DNA from: an uncultured Spirochaetaceae bacterium
Lineage (GTDB): Bacteria > Spirochaetota > Spirochaetia > Sphaerochaetales > Sphaerochaetaceae
Reading direction: 5' to 3'
Assembly: GCA_944388955.1 (NCBI GenBank)
Contig: CALXKJ010000005.1
Location: 62,001-126,000 of the forward strand
DNA: 64,000 nt
This document shows, piece after piece, positions 7,164 to 15,403 of this stretch (position 1 is the first letter of the stretch; the number at the start of each line of letters is the position of its first letter). The notes under the pieces are model-generated. The model saw only the letters and a program-made list of their open reading frames with translations, did not search any database and had not been told where the DNA came from. Position numbers and translations under genes: made by a program.

Positions 7164-7718
7164 ATGAGAGCTAATATCATCATCCACTCCATTTCAGGGA
7201 ATCTCTACTTAATAGCGGAGACATTCAGGGAAAAGCTCGAAGAACACGGATTCGACGCGCGTCTTTACAGGGTTTCCGACCCGGATCTGCATCTTGCAGC
7301 CAACGAGAGGACGGAGGCTATTGAATACTACGAGGAAATCACAGCACTTCCAGAAGCTACCCCAGAGAAACTGGAGAATGCGGATATCATAATTCTGGGA
7401 ACACCATCACGCTTCGGTATGCCAACTGCCGAGATGAAGGCATTTCTTGATGAGACATGGCCTCTTTATATGAAGCAGAGTCTTGCCGGGAGGAGGTTTT
7501 ACGCGTTCTCATCCACGACAGAAGGCTCATACGATGGGCTGAGAGCAGCTTCATCGTTATATCTCTGGGCTGAGATGATGAATCTCGTGAACATCCCATA
7601 TGAGCCATATGTCCACGAAGAAAGCGACATAATGCCAAACAGACCATCCGAGATGATTGATGACATCGCAGAAAGATTCGCGGATATGGCGTCTATTCCG
7701 GATCTTCCGCTCTCCTAA
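7164..7718 (+). CDS. Flavodoxin-fold NAD(P)H:quinone oxidoreductase-like protein (WrbA-like)
   Basis: 184 aa. A flavodoxin fold with the phosphate-binding loop HSISGNLYLIAE near residues 8-19 and the FMN-contact segment ILGTPSRFGMPTAEMKAFLD characteristic of the WrbA group, which reduces quinones with two electrons. It has a strong AAGGAGG SD sequence and a TATAAT -10 box about 20 nt upstream of the ATG. The 3' end overlaps the convergent ParB-like gene by 4 nt. Quinone reductase is the likely role but the electron acceptor is inferred. Confidence 0.8.
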   Translation: MRANIIIHSISGNLYLIAETFREKLEEHGFDARLYRVSDPDLHLAANERTEAIEYYEEITALPEATPEKLENADIIILGTPSRFGMPTAEMKAFLDETWPLYMKQSLAGRRFYAFSSTTEGSYDGLRAASSLYLWAEMMNLVNIPYEPYVHEESDIMPNRPSEMIDDIAERFADMASIPDLPLS

Positions 7719-8620
7719 GAGCGCGAAAGCTTGGAAAGATAGTATTTCGCGTAACGGCCGAGAAGATGCAGGAAGTCATTTCCTCTTTCCTTCCCGGCCC
7801 TTTTCACAGCCTCTGCAGCTGGCATTGAAGCATCCTGCTTCTTGTACTCGTCCCATTTCCTGACAATCCACATATACATATCGCCTTCAGTCTGGCCAGG
7901 GAAAGCCGAAAGAAGATGCTCCTGGCGGATCTCCTGTACTATCGGGGAATACACATTCTTATACCAGCTCTCTGCCGCTTCCTCGAATGATATCTCATGA
8001 TCGATTTTCTGGTTGATATAATACTTATGAACAAGTATGTGATTGACCATTTCAGGGTATGAGCCTGGGGTGGTGAACACGATATCCCCCATCGGGAGAT
8101 TTGAGGACTTATACTGTGCTATGAACATATTCCTCTCGTAATCCACGACTTTTGCCCTGAGCTCTTTCATCGTCATCTCAGGAGAGAGAGGTATCTCGCT
8201 ATCGAGTTCCACGACTTCAGCATCGATGAACTCAACACCTTGGGCTTTTGCGACAGAGACGCGATGGTTGCCATCACGCACGAAATAATATCCGCCAAGG
8301 CTATACACAGATATAGGCGGAAGGATTATGTCATTGAGAACAGCTGTATCAACGCTGCACCAGCGTGTCTTCAGCATCTCGCGCTTCGGGAAGAATGCAG
8401 ATGAGAAATCATGATAACGGCCTTCCGAGCCGATGATTTTATTCACAGGTATAGTCTGCATCCCGAGATAGGTCTCTGATTTCGGTTTTATGATTGAGGT
8501 TACCTCATAAAGAGACATCAGATTGCTATTCTTCCAGGTGAGTGCTGAGAGCATGGACTGGAACTTTGCCTTTCGTTTGGCTCTGGAAAAATCCTCAAGA
8601 GCCGCTGAATCAATCGACAT
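7715..8620 (-). CDS. ParB/Srx-like fold protein, unknown function
   Basis: 301 aa. The recognisable core is a ParB/sulfiredoxin-like segment: QTIPVNKIIGSEGRYHDF, then VRDGNHRVSVAKAQG near residues 120-135, where DGNHR matches the nucleotide-binding GxxR-type motif of ParB folds. No parA, parS or chromosome-partition context is present, so a partition role is not supported. It follows the phosphoesterase gene by 2 nt and probably forms one transcript with it. Similar proteins occur in other anaerobes without known function, so I leave it unnamed. Confidence 0.7.
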   Translation of the reverse strand: MSIDSAALEDFSRAKRKAKFQSMLSALTWKNSNLMSLYEVTSIIKPKSETYLGMQTIPVNKIIGSEGRYHDFSSAFFPKREMLKTRWCSVDTAVLNDIILPPISVYSLGGYYFVRDGNHRVSVAKAQGVEFIDAEVVELDSEIPLSPEMTMKELRAKVVDYERNMFIAQYKSSNLPMGDIVFTTPGSYPEMVNHILVHKYYINQKIDHEISFEEAAESWYKNVYSPIVQEIRQEHLLSAFPGQTEGDMYMWIVRKWDEYKKQDASMPAAEAVKRAGKERGNDFLHLLGRYAKYYLSKLSRS

Positions 8621-8622
8621 CG

Positions 8623-9312
8623 CTATTTCCTACCCAATTCATCATCCTCTAGGATGTAGTTCTTATAGATATTGATTACTTTCGTACCCTTGTATTCAGT
8701 AACACGTGGCGCATTCAGATCATCAAGGTGCACATGTCCATGAAGAAGATATTTCGGTCTGAATTTTTCCATGAACTGCAGAAAGCATTCAAAGCCTTTA
8801 TGACAGAGGTCTTCCCCATCTCCCATTCCCCGTGGAGGTGCGTGGGTTATGAGGATATCAAGATAACGGCCATAACGTTTCTTGTTGTAAATGAGTTTTG
8901 GGTACATCTTCGCGATCCTCATCTTCATCTCCCGCTCTGTATACTGGCTGTCGCCCCCGTTGTAGAGCATGGAGCCCCCAAGCCCCGCGATGATAAGGTC
9001 ATTCCGCTTGTCATAGAGAATCTTGCCATCGGCAAAACTGCCACCGAATAAAGGCATAGAAGGCACAAGCGTGTTGTTCCTGATTGTCAGAGAAGAAGAC
9101 AATGAGGAATGCATCATCCTGTCAAACTCCTCCAGATTATGATTGCCATAGACATAATAGACATCCTTTCTGAGGATAGTCTGTATATAATCGTAATATC
9201 TCAGAGGCAAATCACCGGCGGAGATGACAAAATCAACATCCCTGTAGATTTCAGGGGCCACAGATGAGTATATGAGTGTATCCGTCGTATCGGAGATGCA
9301 AAGGATCTTCAT
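8623..9312 (-). CDS. Calcineurin-like metallophosphoesterase with atypical motif I
   Basis: 229 aa. Family motifs follow in order: ISAGD (motif II), VYGNHN (III), ITHAPP (IV) and HGHVH (V). Motif I, normally DxH, reads SDTTD, so one metal-ligand His is replaced. It probably hydrolyses a phosphomonoester or diester in the cytoplasm with a changed metal site; the substrate is unknown. The start is the ATG at 9312, two codons inside a TTG alternative. It sits between the purine nucleoside cluster and the ParB-like gene on the same strand, so a nucleotide-related substrate is possible but unproven. Confidence 0.8.
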   Translation of the reverse strand: MKILCISDTTDTLIYSSVAPEIYRDVDFVISAGDLPLRYYDYIQTILRKDVYYVYGNHNLEEFDRMMHSSLSSSLTIRNNTLVPSMPLFGGSFADGKILYDKRNDLIIAGLGGSMLYNGGDSQYTEREMKMRIAKMYPKLIYNKKRYGRYLDILITHAPPRGMGDGEDLCHKGFECFLQFMEKFRPKYLLHGHVHLDDLNAPRVTEYKGTKVINIYKNYILEDDELGRK

Positions 9313-9360
9313 ACCCAACTCAAGGTTATCGAAGGAAGCAACTCTTTGTAAATACCCTGT

Positions 9361-10200
9361 TTAGCAGAGCATCTCCTCAGGCCACGTCCTGATGATTTCC
9401 CTGACAAGAGCGGAGAATGTCTTCTTAACCCTCTCTCCTGTCTCCAGAACCTCCTCATGATTGAGAGGCTGGTCAAGTATGCCTGCCGCCATGTTAGTCA
9501 GACAGCTTATTCCAAGCGTGTGCATACGCATATGGGAAGCAGCTATGGACTCTGGAACAGTGGACATGCCGACAGCATCAGCACCGGCTGTACGCGCAAA
9601 TCTTATCTCTGCAGGCGTCTCAAACGATGGTCCCGTAAAAAGCATGTAAACACCTTTCCTTATTTCAATTCCCTTCGCCTCTGCAGCTTTCTCCGCCGTT
9701 TTCACGAGCTTCTTGTCATAAGCACTCGTCATATCAAAGAAGCGTTCACCAAGAGCATCAGGATTTGAGCCCCTCAAAGGATTCTCAGCCACCAGCTTGA
9801 TATGATCCTCGATAATCATGAGATCTCCGGGTTTCCATGCCTTATTCACACACCCCGCCGCATTTGTAAGGAAGAGCGATCTGATTCCAAGCATCTTCAT
9901 CACGCGTATCGGGTAGACAACGTCTTCCATCGAGTAGCCTTCGTAATAATGGAATCTGCCTTGCATGACAAGAACCGTCTTCCCTTCAAGAAGCCCGATG
10001 ACAAGTCTTCCTTTATGACCGGGAACCGTGGAGACGGGGAAATGGGGTATGTCATGATAATCAATGATGACAGCATCCTCTACGGCATCTGCCATATCAC
10101 CAAGGCCAGAGCCAAGGATAAGTCCTATCACAGGGCTTCTTCCTTCAAGACGTCCTTCAATATATTTCCGTGTTTCCTCAAGCTTTTTCATCAAATTCAT
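9361..10200 (-). CDS. punA: Purine-nucleoside phosphorylase (trimeric PNP family)
   Basis: 279 aa. Cleaves inosine/guanosine with phosphate to base plus ribose-1-phosphate. Family landmarks: LILGSGLG phosphate loop, VPGHKGRL (His), LTNAAGCVN, the base-binding Glu in FTGPSFETPAEI and Asn in SCLTNMAAG. It has a good SD sequence (AAGGAG) and lies 9 nt downstream of a nucleoside permease gene, as the last step of an uptake-and-salvage operon: nucleosides imported by the transporter can be split at once, and deoC at 35.7 kb can process deoxyribose-phosphate. Confidence 0.94.
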   Translation of the reverse strand: MNLMKKLEETRKYIEGRLEGRSPVIGLILGSGLGDMADAVEDAVIIDYHDIPHFPVSTVPGHKGRLVIGLLEGKTVLVMQGRFHYYEGYSMEDVVYPIRVMKMLGIRSLFLTNAAGCVNKAWKPGDLMIIEDHIKLVAENPLRGSNPDALGERFFDMTSAYDKKLVKTAEKAAEAKGIEIRKGVYMLFTGPSFETPAEIRFARTAGADAVGMSTVPESIAASHMRMHTLGISCLTNMAAGILDQPLNHEEVLETGERVKKTFSALVREIIRTWPEEMLC

Positions 10201-10209
10201 AATGACTCC

Positions 10210-11166
10210 TTAGAATGGCTCTCCTGATGCAAGAGGCGCTGCACTCCTGCGGCTGGAGAAGATAAGCGCTATAAGCGTCGCGACATACGGGAACATCCCA
10301 AGATATCCGGCAGGTATGCTCTGGAATACCGGGAATACCTTTCCCATATTAGCTATGGTCATACATAAACCGAAGAAGAAGGTCGAGCCAAGTATTCCCA
10401 AAGGCTTCCACTGACCGAATATCAGAGCGGCAATCGCGAGGAATCCCAGACCGTTGATTCCGCTTCCGGCATTGTACTCTCCTGCATATGTGACAAGGAT
10501 GCACGCCCCGCCAAGACCGGACAGAAGGCCTGATGCAAGCACGCCTATGTATCTCATCTTATGGACATTGACGCCAGCAGACGCCACCGCCGATGGATGC
10601 TCACCGCACGCGCGGAGCCTCAGCCCGAATGATGTCTTATAAAGCAGGAACCATGATGCACCCCAGATAAGGAGGCAGATCCATGTCGTCCAGTAAGTAT
10701 TATGGAAGAAGAGCGGACCGATTACAGGAATCGATGAAAGAAGCGGGATATCTGCCCTGAGAACACCCCTGACAATCGTTATGTTTCCAGATCCTGTTAT
10801 CGTCTGGGCAAGGAATAGGGTTATAGCTGTTGAGAGCATGTTTATCGCTGTTCCCGATATAACCTGATTAGCCCTGAGATTTATCGCTGCAATGCCATGC
10901 AGCACTGAAAGCAGCATTGAGGAAAGCATAGCCACGCCAATGCCAATGATAACTGCAAGCGTGAAGCTGAAGCCCGGAATAGCCTGCAGCTTGACGATAG
11001 TCGCGGCAGACGAGAAGACCCCGAAGAGCATAAGGCCCTCAATACAAAGATTCGTCACACCCGAACGCTCAGAATAAAGGCCTCCAAGCGCTCCCATCAG
11101 GAGAGGCATCGTGTACGCGATTGCTGACGGTATAATGCTTGTTATGATATCCCAGAAACCCATCAC
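10210..11166 (-). CDS. Nucleoside ABC transporter permease (NupQ/PnrE-like)
   Basis: 318 aa integral membrane protein of the branched-chain/BMP permease family (BPD_transp_2). About eight to nine hydrophobic segments are seen, and the family motif region around GLRLRACGEHPSAVASAGVN matches the coupling loop that contacts the ATPase. Its start overlaps the stop of the other permease (ATGA), showing translational coupling. Together with the ATPase and the periplasmic protein it forms the purine nucleoside importer. Confidence 0.88.
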   Translation of the reverse strand: MMGFWDIITSIIPSAIAYTMPLLMGALGGLYSERSGVTNLCIEGLMLFGVFSSAATIVKLQAIPGFSFTLAVIIGIGVAMLSSMLLSVLHGIAAINLRANQVISGTAINMLSTAITLFLAQTITGSGNITIVRGVLRADIPLLSSIPVIGPLFFHNTYWTTWICLLIWGASWFLLYKTSFGLRLRACGEHPSAVASAGVNVHKMRYIGVLASGLLSGLGGACILVTYAGEYNAGSGINGLGFLAIAALIFGQWKPLGILGSTFFFGLCMTIANMGKVFPVFQSIPAGYLGMFPYVATLIALIFSSRRSAAPLASGEPF

Positions 11167-12374
11167 TCTGCCTCCTTCTTTGCTTTGAGTATCATGCGCC
11201 CTTCTTTTATATATGCCTTCTGGGCTGCCTCCGTAAGCTTCCCGGGAGGCGTGCTGTCACCATGCTTCGCCATAGCCGCTGAAAGATATGACATCTTCTT
11301 TTCAAAGGATGTATGGAAACGGCTGTTCCAGAATTTCGCGAGTATCACATTCGTGGCAGTGAAGTAAATGATAGTCGCGATTATCGTGTCCGCGATTTCT
11401 GTCGGTATGCCCGTTGCAGCAAGAGAGCCTTTTCCCATCTTGAGGATTCCGAAGAAAAGCGCCGCGAAGAACACACCGCACGGCGAGCAGTTACCAAGGA
11501 GGGCGACAGCTATGCCATCATAGCCTTCCCCTGGCATCTTCCCCATCTCCATGATTGTCGAATAACCGCAATAGTATGTCAGGCCAGCAAGGCTTGAAAG
11601 CGCGCCCGCGATAGCCATTGAAATCATTATCGAGCGCTCGACTTTTATTCCGGCATATTCAGCGCAGAACTTGTTGGATCCAACAGCCTTCAGACTGAAG
11701 CCGAGCGTTGTCTTCTCGAGAATGAACCAGATGACGATGCACATTATTATCGCGATGAAAATACCGTAGTTTATCGAAAAGCTTCCTGTGAGCTTTGATA
11801 GCCACTCCGCCCGGAGTGTATGCATAGTCTCAATCGGCTTTGACTTTACGGAGATTGTCGGGTCGATGATGAAACGAGGGATGAAATCATAGACTATCCA
11901 ATAAGCAATCCAGTTGAGCATTATCGTGGAGACAACCTCATGAACGTTGAATTTCGCCTTCAGAAACCCTGATATGAAGCCCCAAAACGCACCTGTAAGC
12001 ATCGAGGCAATGATGATTATCAGAAGATAAAGAGGCCTTGGCACGCTCATCGGTATATAGAAAGCAAGGATTGAGCCTGTGATACCGCCTATGAGCATCT
12101 GACCCGATGCTCCGATATTGAAAAGTCCTGTCTTAAAGGCGAATGCAACTGAAAGACCAATCAATATAAGCTGAGTGGACATTCCTATTGTATTGCCTAT
12201 GCGCCTTGTATTTGAAAGAGCCCCGAAGAGAATCTTCTCAAACCCGGAAAAAGGATTCTTTCCTATAAGGAGGATGAAAACGCACCCCGCAGCTATGCCA
12301 AGAACGACCGCTGATAGCGAAACCAGAAGCGGCGACGCCTTTCTTTCCTCAAGAAGTGCTATTTTCTTCTTCAT
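11163..12374 (-). CDS. Nucleoside ABC transporter permease (NupP/PnrD-like)
   Basis: 403 aa. The larger of the two permeases, with a central BPD_transp_2 domain, the coupling-loop motif GFSLKAVGSNKFCAEYAGI, and a basic C-terminal extension of about 60 residues that follows the last membrane helix. It overlaps the ATPase gene upstream and the second permease downstream by 4 nt each. Paired unequal permeases are standard for this transporter type. Confidence 0.88.
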   Translation of the reverse strand: MKKKIALLEERKASPLLVSLSAVVLGIAAGCVFILLIGKNPFSGFEKILFGALSNTRRIGNTIGMSTQLILIGLSVAFAFKTGLFNIGASGQMLIGGITGSILAFYIPMSVPRPLYLLIIIIASMLTGAFWGFISGFLKAKFNVHEVVSTIMLNWIAYWIVYDFIPRFIIDPTISVKSKPIETMHTLRAEWLSKLTGSFSINYGIFIAIIMCIVIWFILEKTTLGFSLKAVGSNKFCAEYAGIKVERSIMISMAIAGALSSLAGLTYYCGYSTIMEMGKMPGEGYDGIAVALLGNCSPCGVFFAALFFGILKMGKGSLAATGIPTEIADTIIATIIYFTATNVILAKFWNSRFHTSFEKKMSYLSAAMAKHGDSTPPGKLTEAAQKAYIKEGRMILKAKKEAE

Positions 12375-13885
12375 ACTTCGCTCCTTCTGATGCCGGCCAT
12401 CATAAGGCCAACGGCATGCTCATCTGTCTCAGATGTCTCAACAATATCTATGAGCTTTCCGCCTGATATAACAGCGATTTTGTCGGAAAGATTGAATATC
12501 TCATCGAGCTCGAATGATACGAGAAGTACAGCCTTGCCGTTATCGCGCTCAGCGACAAGCTGGCTATGGATGAACTCAATTGCTCCCACATCCAGACCTC
12601 GCGTGGGCTGGACTGCGATGAGCAAGTCAGGATCAGCAGTAATCTCGCGTCCTATTATGGCCTTCTGCTGATTGCCGCCTGAAAGCTTACCAGCCAAGGA
12701 CTCTATCCCCTCTCCAGAACGCACGTCGAATTTCCCAACTATGGCATCTGAATAGGAGTCGATCTCACTTTCATTGAGAATGCCATGTGATGAGAACGGT
12801 GTCTTACCATATTCCTTGATAACCATATTCGTTGTCAGAGGAGCAGACAGGATAAGCCCTCTTTTCTGTCTATCCTCAGGTATATGGCCAAGTCCCATCT
12901 CATTGCGCTCCGCAATAGATAATCCCGTTATATCGCGGCCTTTGAAGATTATAGAGCCGGACTCAGCCTTTCTCAGTCCTGTAATCGCTTCCACAAGCTC
13001 GCTCTGGCCATTGCCATCCACACCAGCTATACCGATGATTTCGCCTTTTCTTACCGTGAGTGAGAAATCCTTAAGTCCAAGGACTCTCTTGCTGTTCATT
13101 ACAGATAGATTCCTCACCTCGAGAACAGGCTCACCCGGCGGGGAAGGTTTTTTATCAACTTTGAATGATACAGGACGACCGACCATGGCCGCAGCCATCT
13201 CCTCCGGAGTCGCTTCAGCTACATCGACTTCCCCGATGAGCTTTCCTCTTCTGATTATCGTGCATCTGGAGGCTACCTGCTTTATCTCATCAAGCTTATG
13301 CGTAATGAGGATTATCGATTTGCCTTCCGCCGCGAGATTCCTCATTATCTGCATGAGCTCATCAATCTCCTGCGGCGTCAGCACAGCAGTCGGCTCGTCA
13401 AAGATGAGGATATCGGCATCGCGGTAGAGCATCTTGAGAATTTCCACTCTCTGCTGCATGCCGACCGAGATGTCCTCAATCACCATATCAGGCTCTATTG
13501 AGAGTCCATAGCGCTCGGATATCTCCTTTATCTTCTTTGAAGCTTTTCTGATGTCATATACAAAGCTTCCTTCTTTCCCAAGGATTATGTTCTCGGCTAC
13601 TGTGAAGTTATGGACCAGCTGGAAATGCTGGTGAACCATGCCTATCCCAAGATCATAGGCATCGTTAGGGCTTTTTATGCTTACTTCTTTTCCCCTGACC
13701 TTTATTATTCCTTTATCAGGCTTGTAAAGACCGAAGAGGATGCTCATGAGCGTGGATTTGCCAGCGCCGTTCTCGCCAAGGATTGCGTGGATTTCACCTT
13801 CTTCCACCCTCAGTGATATATCATCATTTGCCACGATTCCAGGAAATTCCTTCCTGATTCCAAGCATCTCTATTACGTAGCTCAA
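12371..13885 (-). CDS. Nucleoside ABC transporter ATPase, duplicated (NupO/PnrC-like)
   Basis: 504 aa with two ABC domains in tandem, as in sugar and nucleoside importers of the RbsA/YufO type. The first has Walker A GENGAGKST and Walker B ILIFDEPTAVLTP; the second has GVDGNGQSEL in place of a canonical Walker A and signature LSGGNQQKAIIGRE. The degenerate second Walker A is normal in this family. It overlaps the downstream permease gene by 4 nt and follows the binding-protein gene across a hairpin at 13908-13928. Confidence 0.92.
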   Translation of the reverse strand: MSYVIEMLGIRKEFPGIVANDDISLRVEEGEIHAILGENGAGKSTLMSILFGLYKPDKGIIKVRGKEVSIKSPNDAYDLGIGMVHQHFQLVHNFTVAENIILGKEGSFVYDIRKASKKIKEISERYGLSIEPDMVIEDISVGMQQRVEILKMLYRDADILIFDEPTAVLTPQEIDELMQIMRNLAAEGKSIILITHKLDEIKQVASRCTIIRRGKLIGEVDVAEATPEEMAAAMVGRPVSFKVDKKPSPPGEPVLEVRNLSVMNSKRVLGLKDFSLTVRKGEIIGIAGVDGNGQSELVEAITGLRKAESGSIIFKGRDITGLSIAERNEMGLGHIPEDRQKRGLILSAPLTTNMVIKEYGKTPFSSHGILNESEIDSYSDAIVGKFDVRSGEGIESLAGKLSGGNQQKAIIGREITADPDLLIAVQPTRGLDVGAIEFIHSQLVAERDNGKAVLLVSFELDEIFNLSDKIAVISGGKLIDIVETSETDEHAVGLMMAGIRRSEV

Positions 13886-13907
13886 TATGGCCTCCGATTC
13901 TTAAAGA

Positions 13908-13928
13908 AGGCCGCCACCAGGGCGGCCT
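13908..13928 (-). terminator. Partial terminator / mRNA-stabilising hairpin after binding-protein gene
   Basis: AGGCCGCC (13908-13915) pairs with GGCGGCCT (13921-13928); on the minus strand a short TCTTT follows. Located between the binding protein and ATPase genes, it would lower downstream transcription and stabilise the binding-protein message. Confidence 0.6.
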
Positions 13929-13948
13929 GATCTGCTTTACGCGGCTCG

Positions 13949-15004
13949 TTATCTGATAAGCCCGTCCGCTGTATCCTGAACAACAATCGTGCCCTCAGCG
14001 ACAAGTTTTGCAACTTCCGCGACCTGGCTTTCGATCTCAGGAGTAAGATTAGGATTGGAAGCAGGGATGCCTGCCCTGTTCTCAGCAACGCCGAGTACGA
14101 TGTGGCGTCCGCCTTCAAATGTGCCATTTGCGGCAGCGATTGCCTGATCATAAGCAACGCCTGTGACATCCTTCATCGCTGATGTGAGGATACAGGATTC
14201 GCCATTGCCCATATCACCGACAGAGTACTGATCGACATCAACACCTACAGCCCAGACATCCTCACCGAGGAGACGGCGGTTCTTTGCCTCGTTGATGACA
14301 CCAACACCTGTGCCGCCCGCTGCTGCGAAGATTGCATCCACGCCCTTCTCATACATAGCCATAGCAAGCTGCTGACCACCAGCAAGATCTGCAAACGATC
14401 CCTGATATACGAAGTTGGAAGGATCCATCTCGATAGATGTTCCGAGATTCTCGTTAGCGTACGCGATTCCCTGCTGGAAGCCCCAGTTGAACTTCTGGAC
14501 TGATGGAATCTCAAGACCACCGACGAATCCGACGCTGCCTTCCTGAAGCTTGAGAGCTGTTGCGATACCAGCGAGGAATGCCGACTCCTGCTCCTTGAAT
14601 GTGATAGCAACTGTATTCTCTCCGATTCCTGCTGCGAGAGCATCATCGATGATGATAAGCATGAGGTCATCGAACATCTCCTGAGCCTGTCCAACAGCTT
14701 CCGCGAAGAGGTATCCAGGGCATGCGATGAATCTGTAACCCTGATCATAGAGGTCTGTAATAGCTGTAAGGTAATCAGTGGTTGTTGTTCCGGATGGGCG
14801 GAGGTATGTGCACTGAAGCCCCAGCTCATCTGCAGCCTTCTTCACACCTTCATATGTTCCCTGATTGAATGAGCGGTCATCGATAGTACCTGAATCGGTA
14901 ACCATACCGAGCATAAGCTTTCCATCAGAGCTCTCACCGGCTCCACCTGCAAAAAGCATCACTGAAATGCATGCAACAAGCATGACAGCAAGAATCTTCT
15001 TCAT
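13949..15004 (-). CDS. pnrA: BMP-family purine nucleoside-binding protein (PnrA/TmpC-like)
   Basis: 351 aa periplasmic binding protein of the basic membrane protein family, whose T. pallidum member PnrA binds purine nucleosides. Mature-domain landmarks: GMVTDSGTIDDRSFNQGTYEG at the N-terminus, FKEQESAFLAGIATAL and the VGVDVDQYSVGD strand. Unlike PnrA it lacks a lipobox Cys: the signal peptide ends LFAGGAGES, so a soluble or otherwise anchored periplasmic form is predicted. It has a strong SD sequence (AAGGAG) and heads the uptake operon behind a consensus promoter. Confidence 0.9.
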   Translation of the reverse strand: MKKILAVMLVACISVMLFAGGAGESSDGKLMLGMVTDSGTIDDRSFNQGTYEGVKKAADELGLQCTYLRPSGTTTTDYLTAITDLYDQGYRFIACPGYLFAEAVGQAQEMFDDLMLIIIDDALAAGIGENTVAITFKEQESAFLAGIATALKLQEGSVGFVGGLEIPSVQKFNWGFQQGIAYANENLGTSIEMDPSNFVYQGSFADLAGGQQLAMAMYEKGVDAIFAAAGGTGVGVINEAKNRRLLGEDVWAVGVDVDQYSVGDMGNGESCILTSAMKDVTGVAYDQAIAAANGTFEGGRHIVLGVAENRAGIPASNPNLTPEIESQVAEVAKLVAEGTIVVQDTADGLIR

Positions 15005-15034
15005 TGATTTCTCCTTATGAGGATTTGTAGCTTC

Positions 15035-15063
15035 ATTCTACAAGCACTCAAAAGTGCTGTCAA
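15035..15063 (-). promoter_or_regulatory. Promoter of the nucleoside uptake operon with operator in the spacer
   Basis: On the minus strand TTGACA (15058-15063), a 17-nt spacer and TAGAAT (15035-15040). The spacer holds the inverted repeat AGCACT-N4-AGTGCT (15043-15058). A repressor bound there would block RNA polymerase directly. The regulator is unknown. The rest of the gap up to 15300 shows no gene. Confidence 0.75.
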
Positions 15064-15305
15064 ATAAAGATGAAGAGACTCGCTCTTGTGCATAATCAAA
15101 TAAATCATTGTATTGCATAATGATATACAATATACTATTTCAATGCCTACAACAGATTGCAACTTGCGTCCGCGTCATGTGTCCGGATGAGGATAAAAAG
15201 CCGGAAGGAATATCATCCTGCACTGCCTGTGTCCATCACTCAGATTTCCTCTATACAACAGTTTTTCACCTCGACGCTATTCTTGCTTTTTATAGGATTC
15301 CGTAT

Positions 15306-15328
15306 AAACTGGAACTATGTTCCGTTTT
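15306..15328. promoter_or_regulatory. Operator upstream of uxaB (GGAAC-N3-GTTCC)
   Basis: AAACTGGAAC-TAT-GTTCCGTTTT, a near-perfect inverted repeat whose core is GGAAC-TAT-GTTCC (15311-15323). It begins just after a -10-like TATAAA. A matching core lies between kdgK and eda (32505-32521) and a related half-identical site lies before the SDR gene (57976-57992), so it probably binds the IclR-family protein encoded at 19812. IclR proteins bind palindromes of this size. Confidence 0.65.
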
Positions 15329-15403
15329 CATCTGGCGATGAGCGGAAAACTGTACTGTCATCACCTTTTTCAATGGTGACCATACACTAAGGAGTGCAAA
15401 TAT

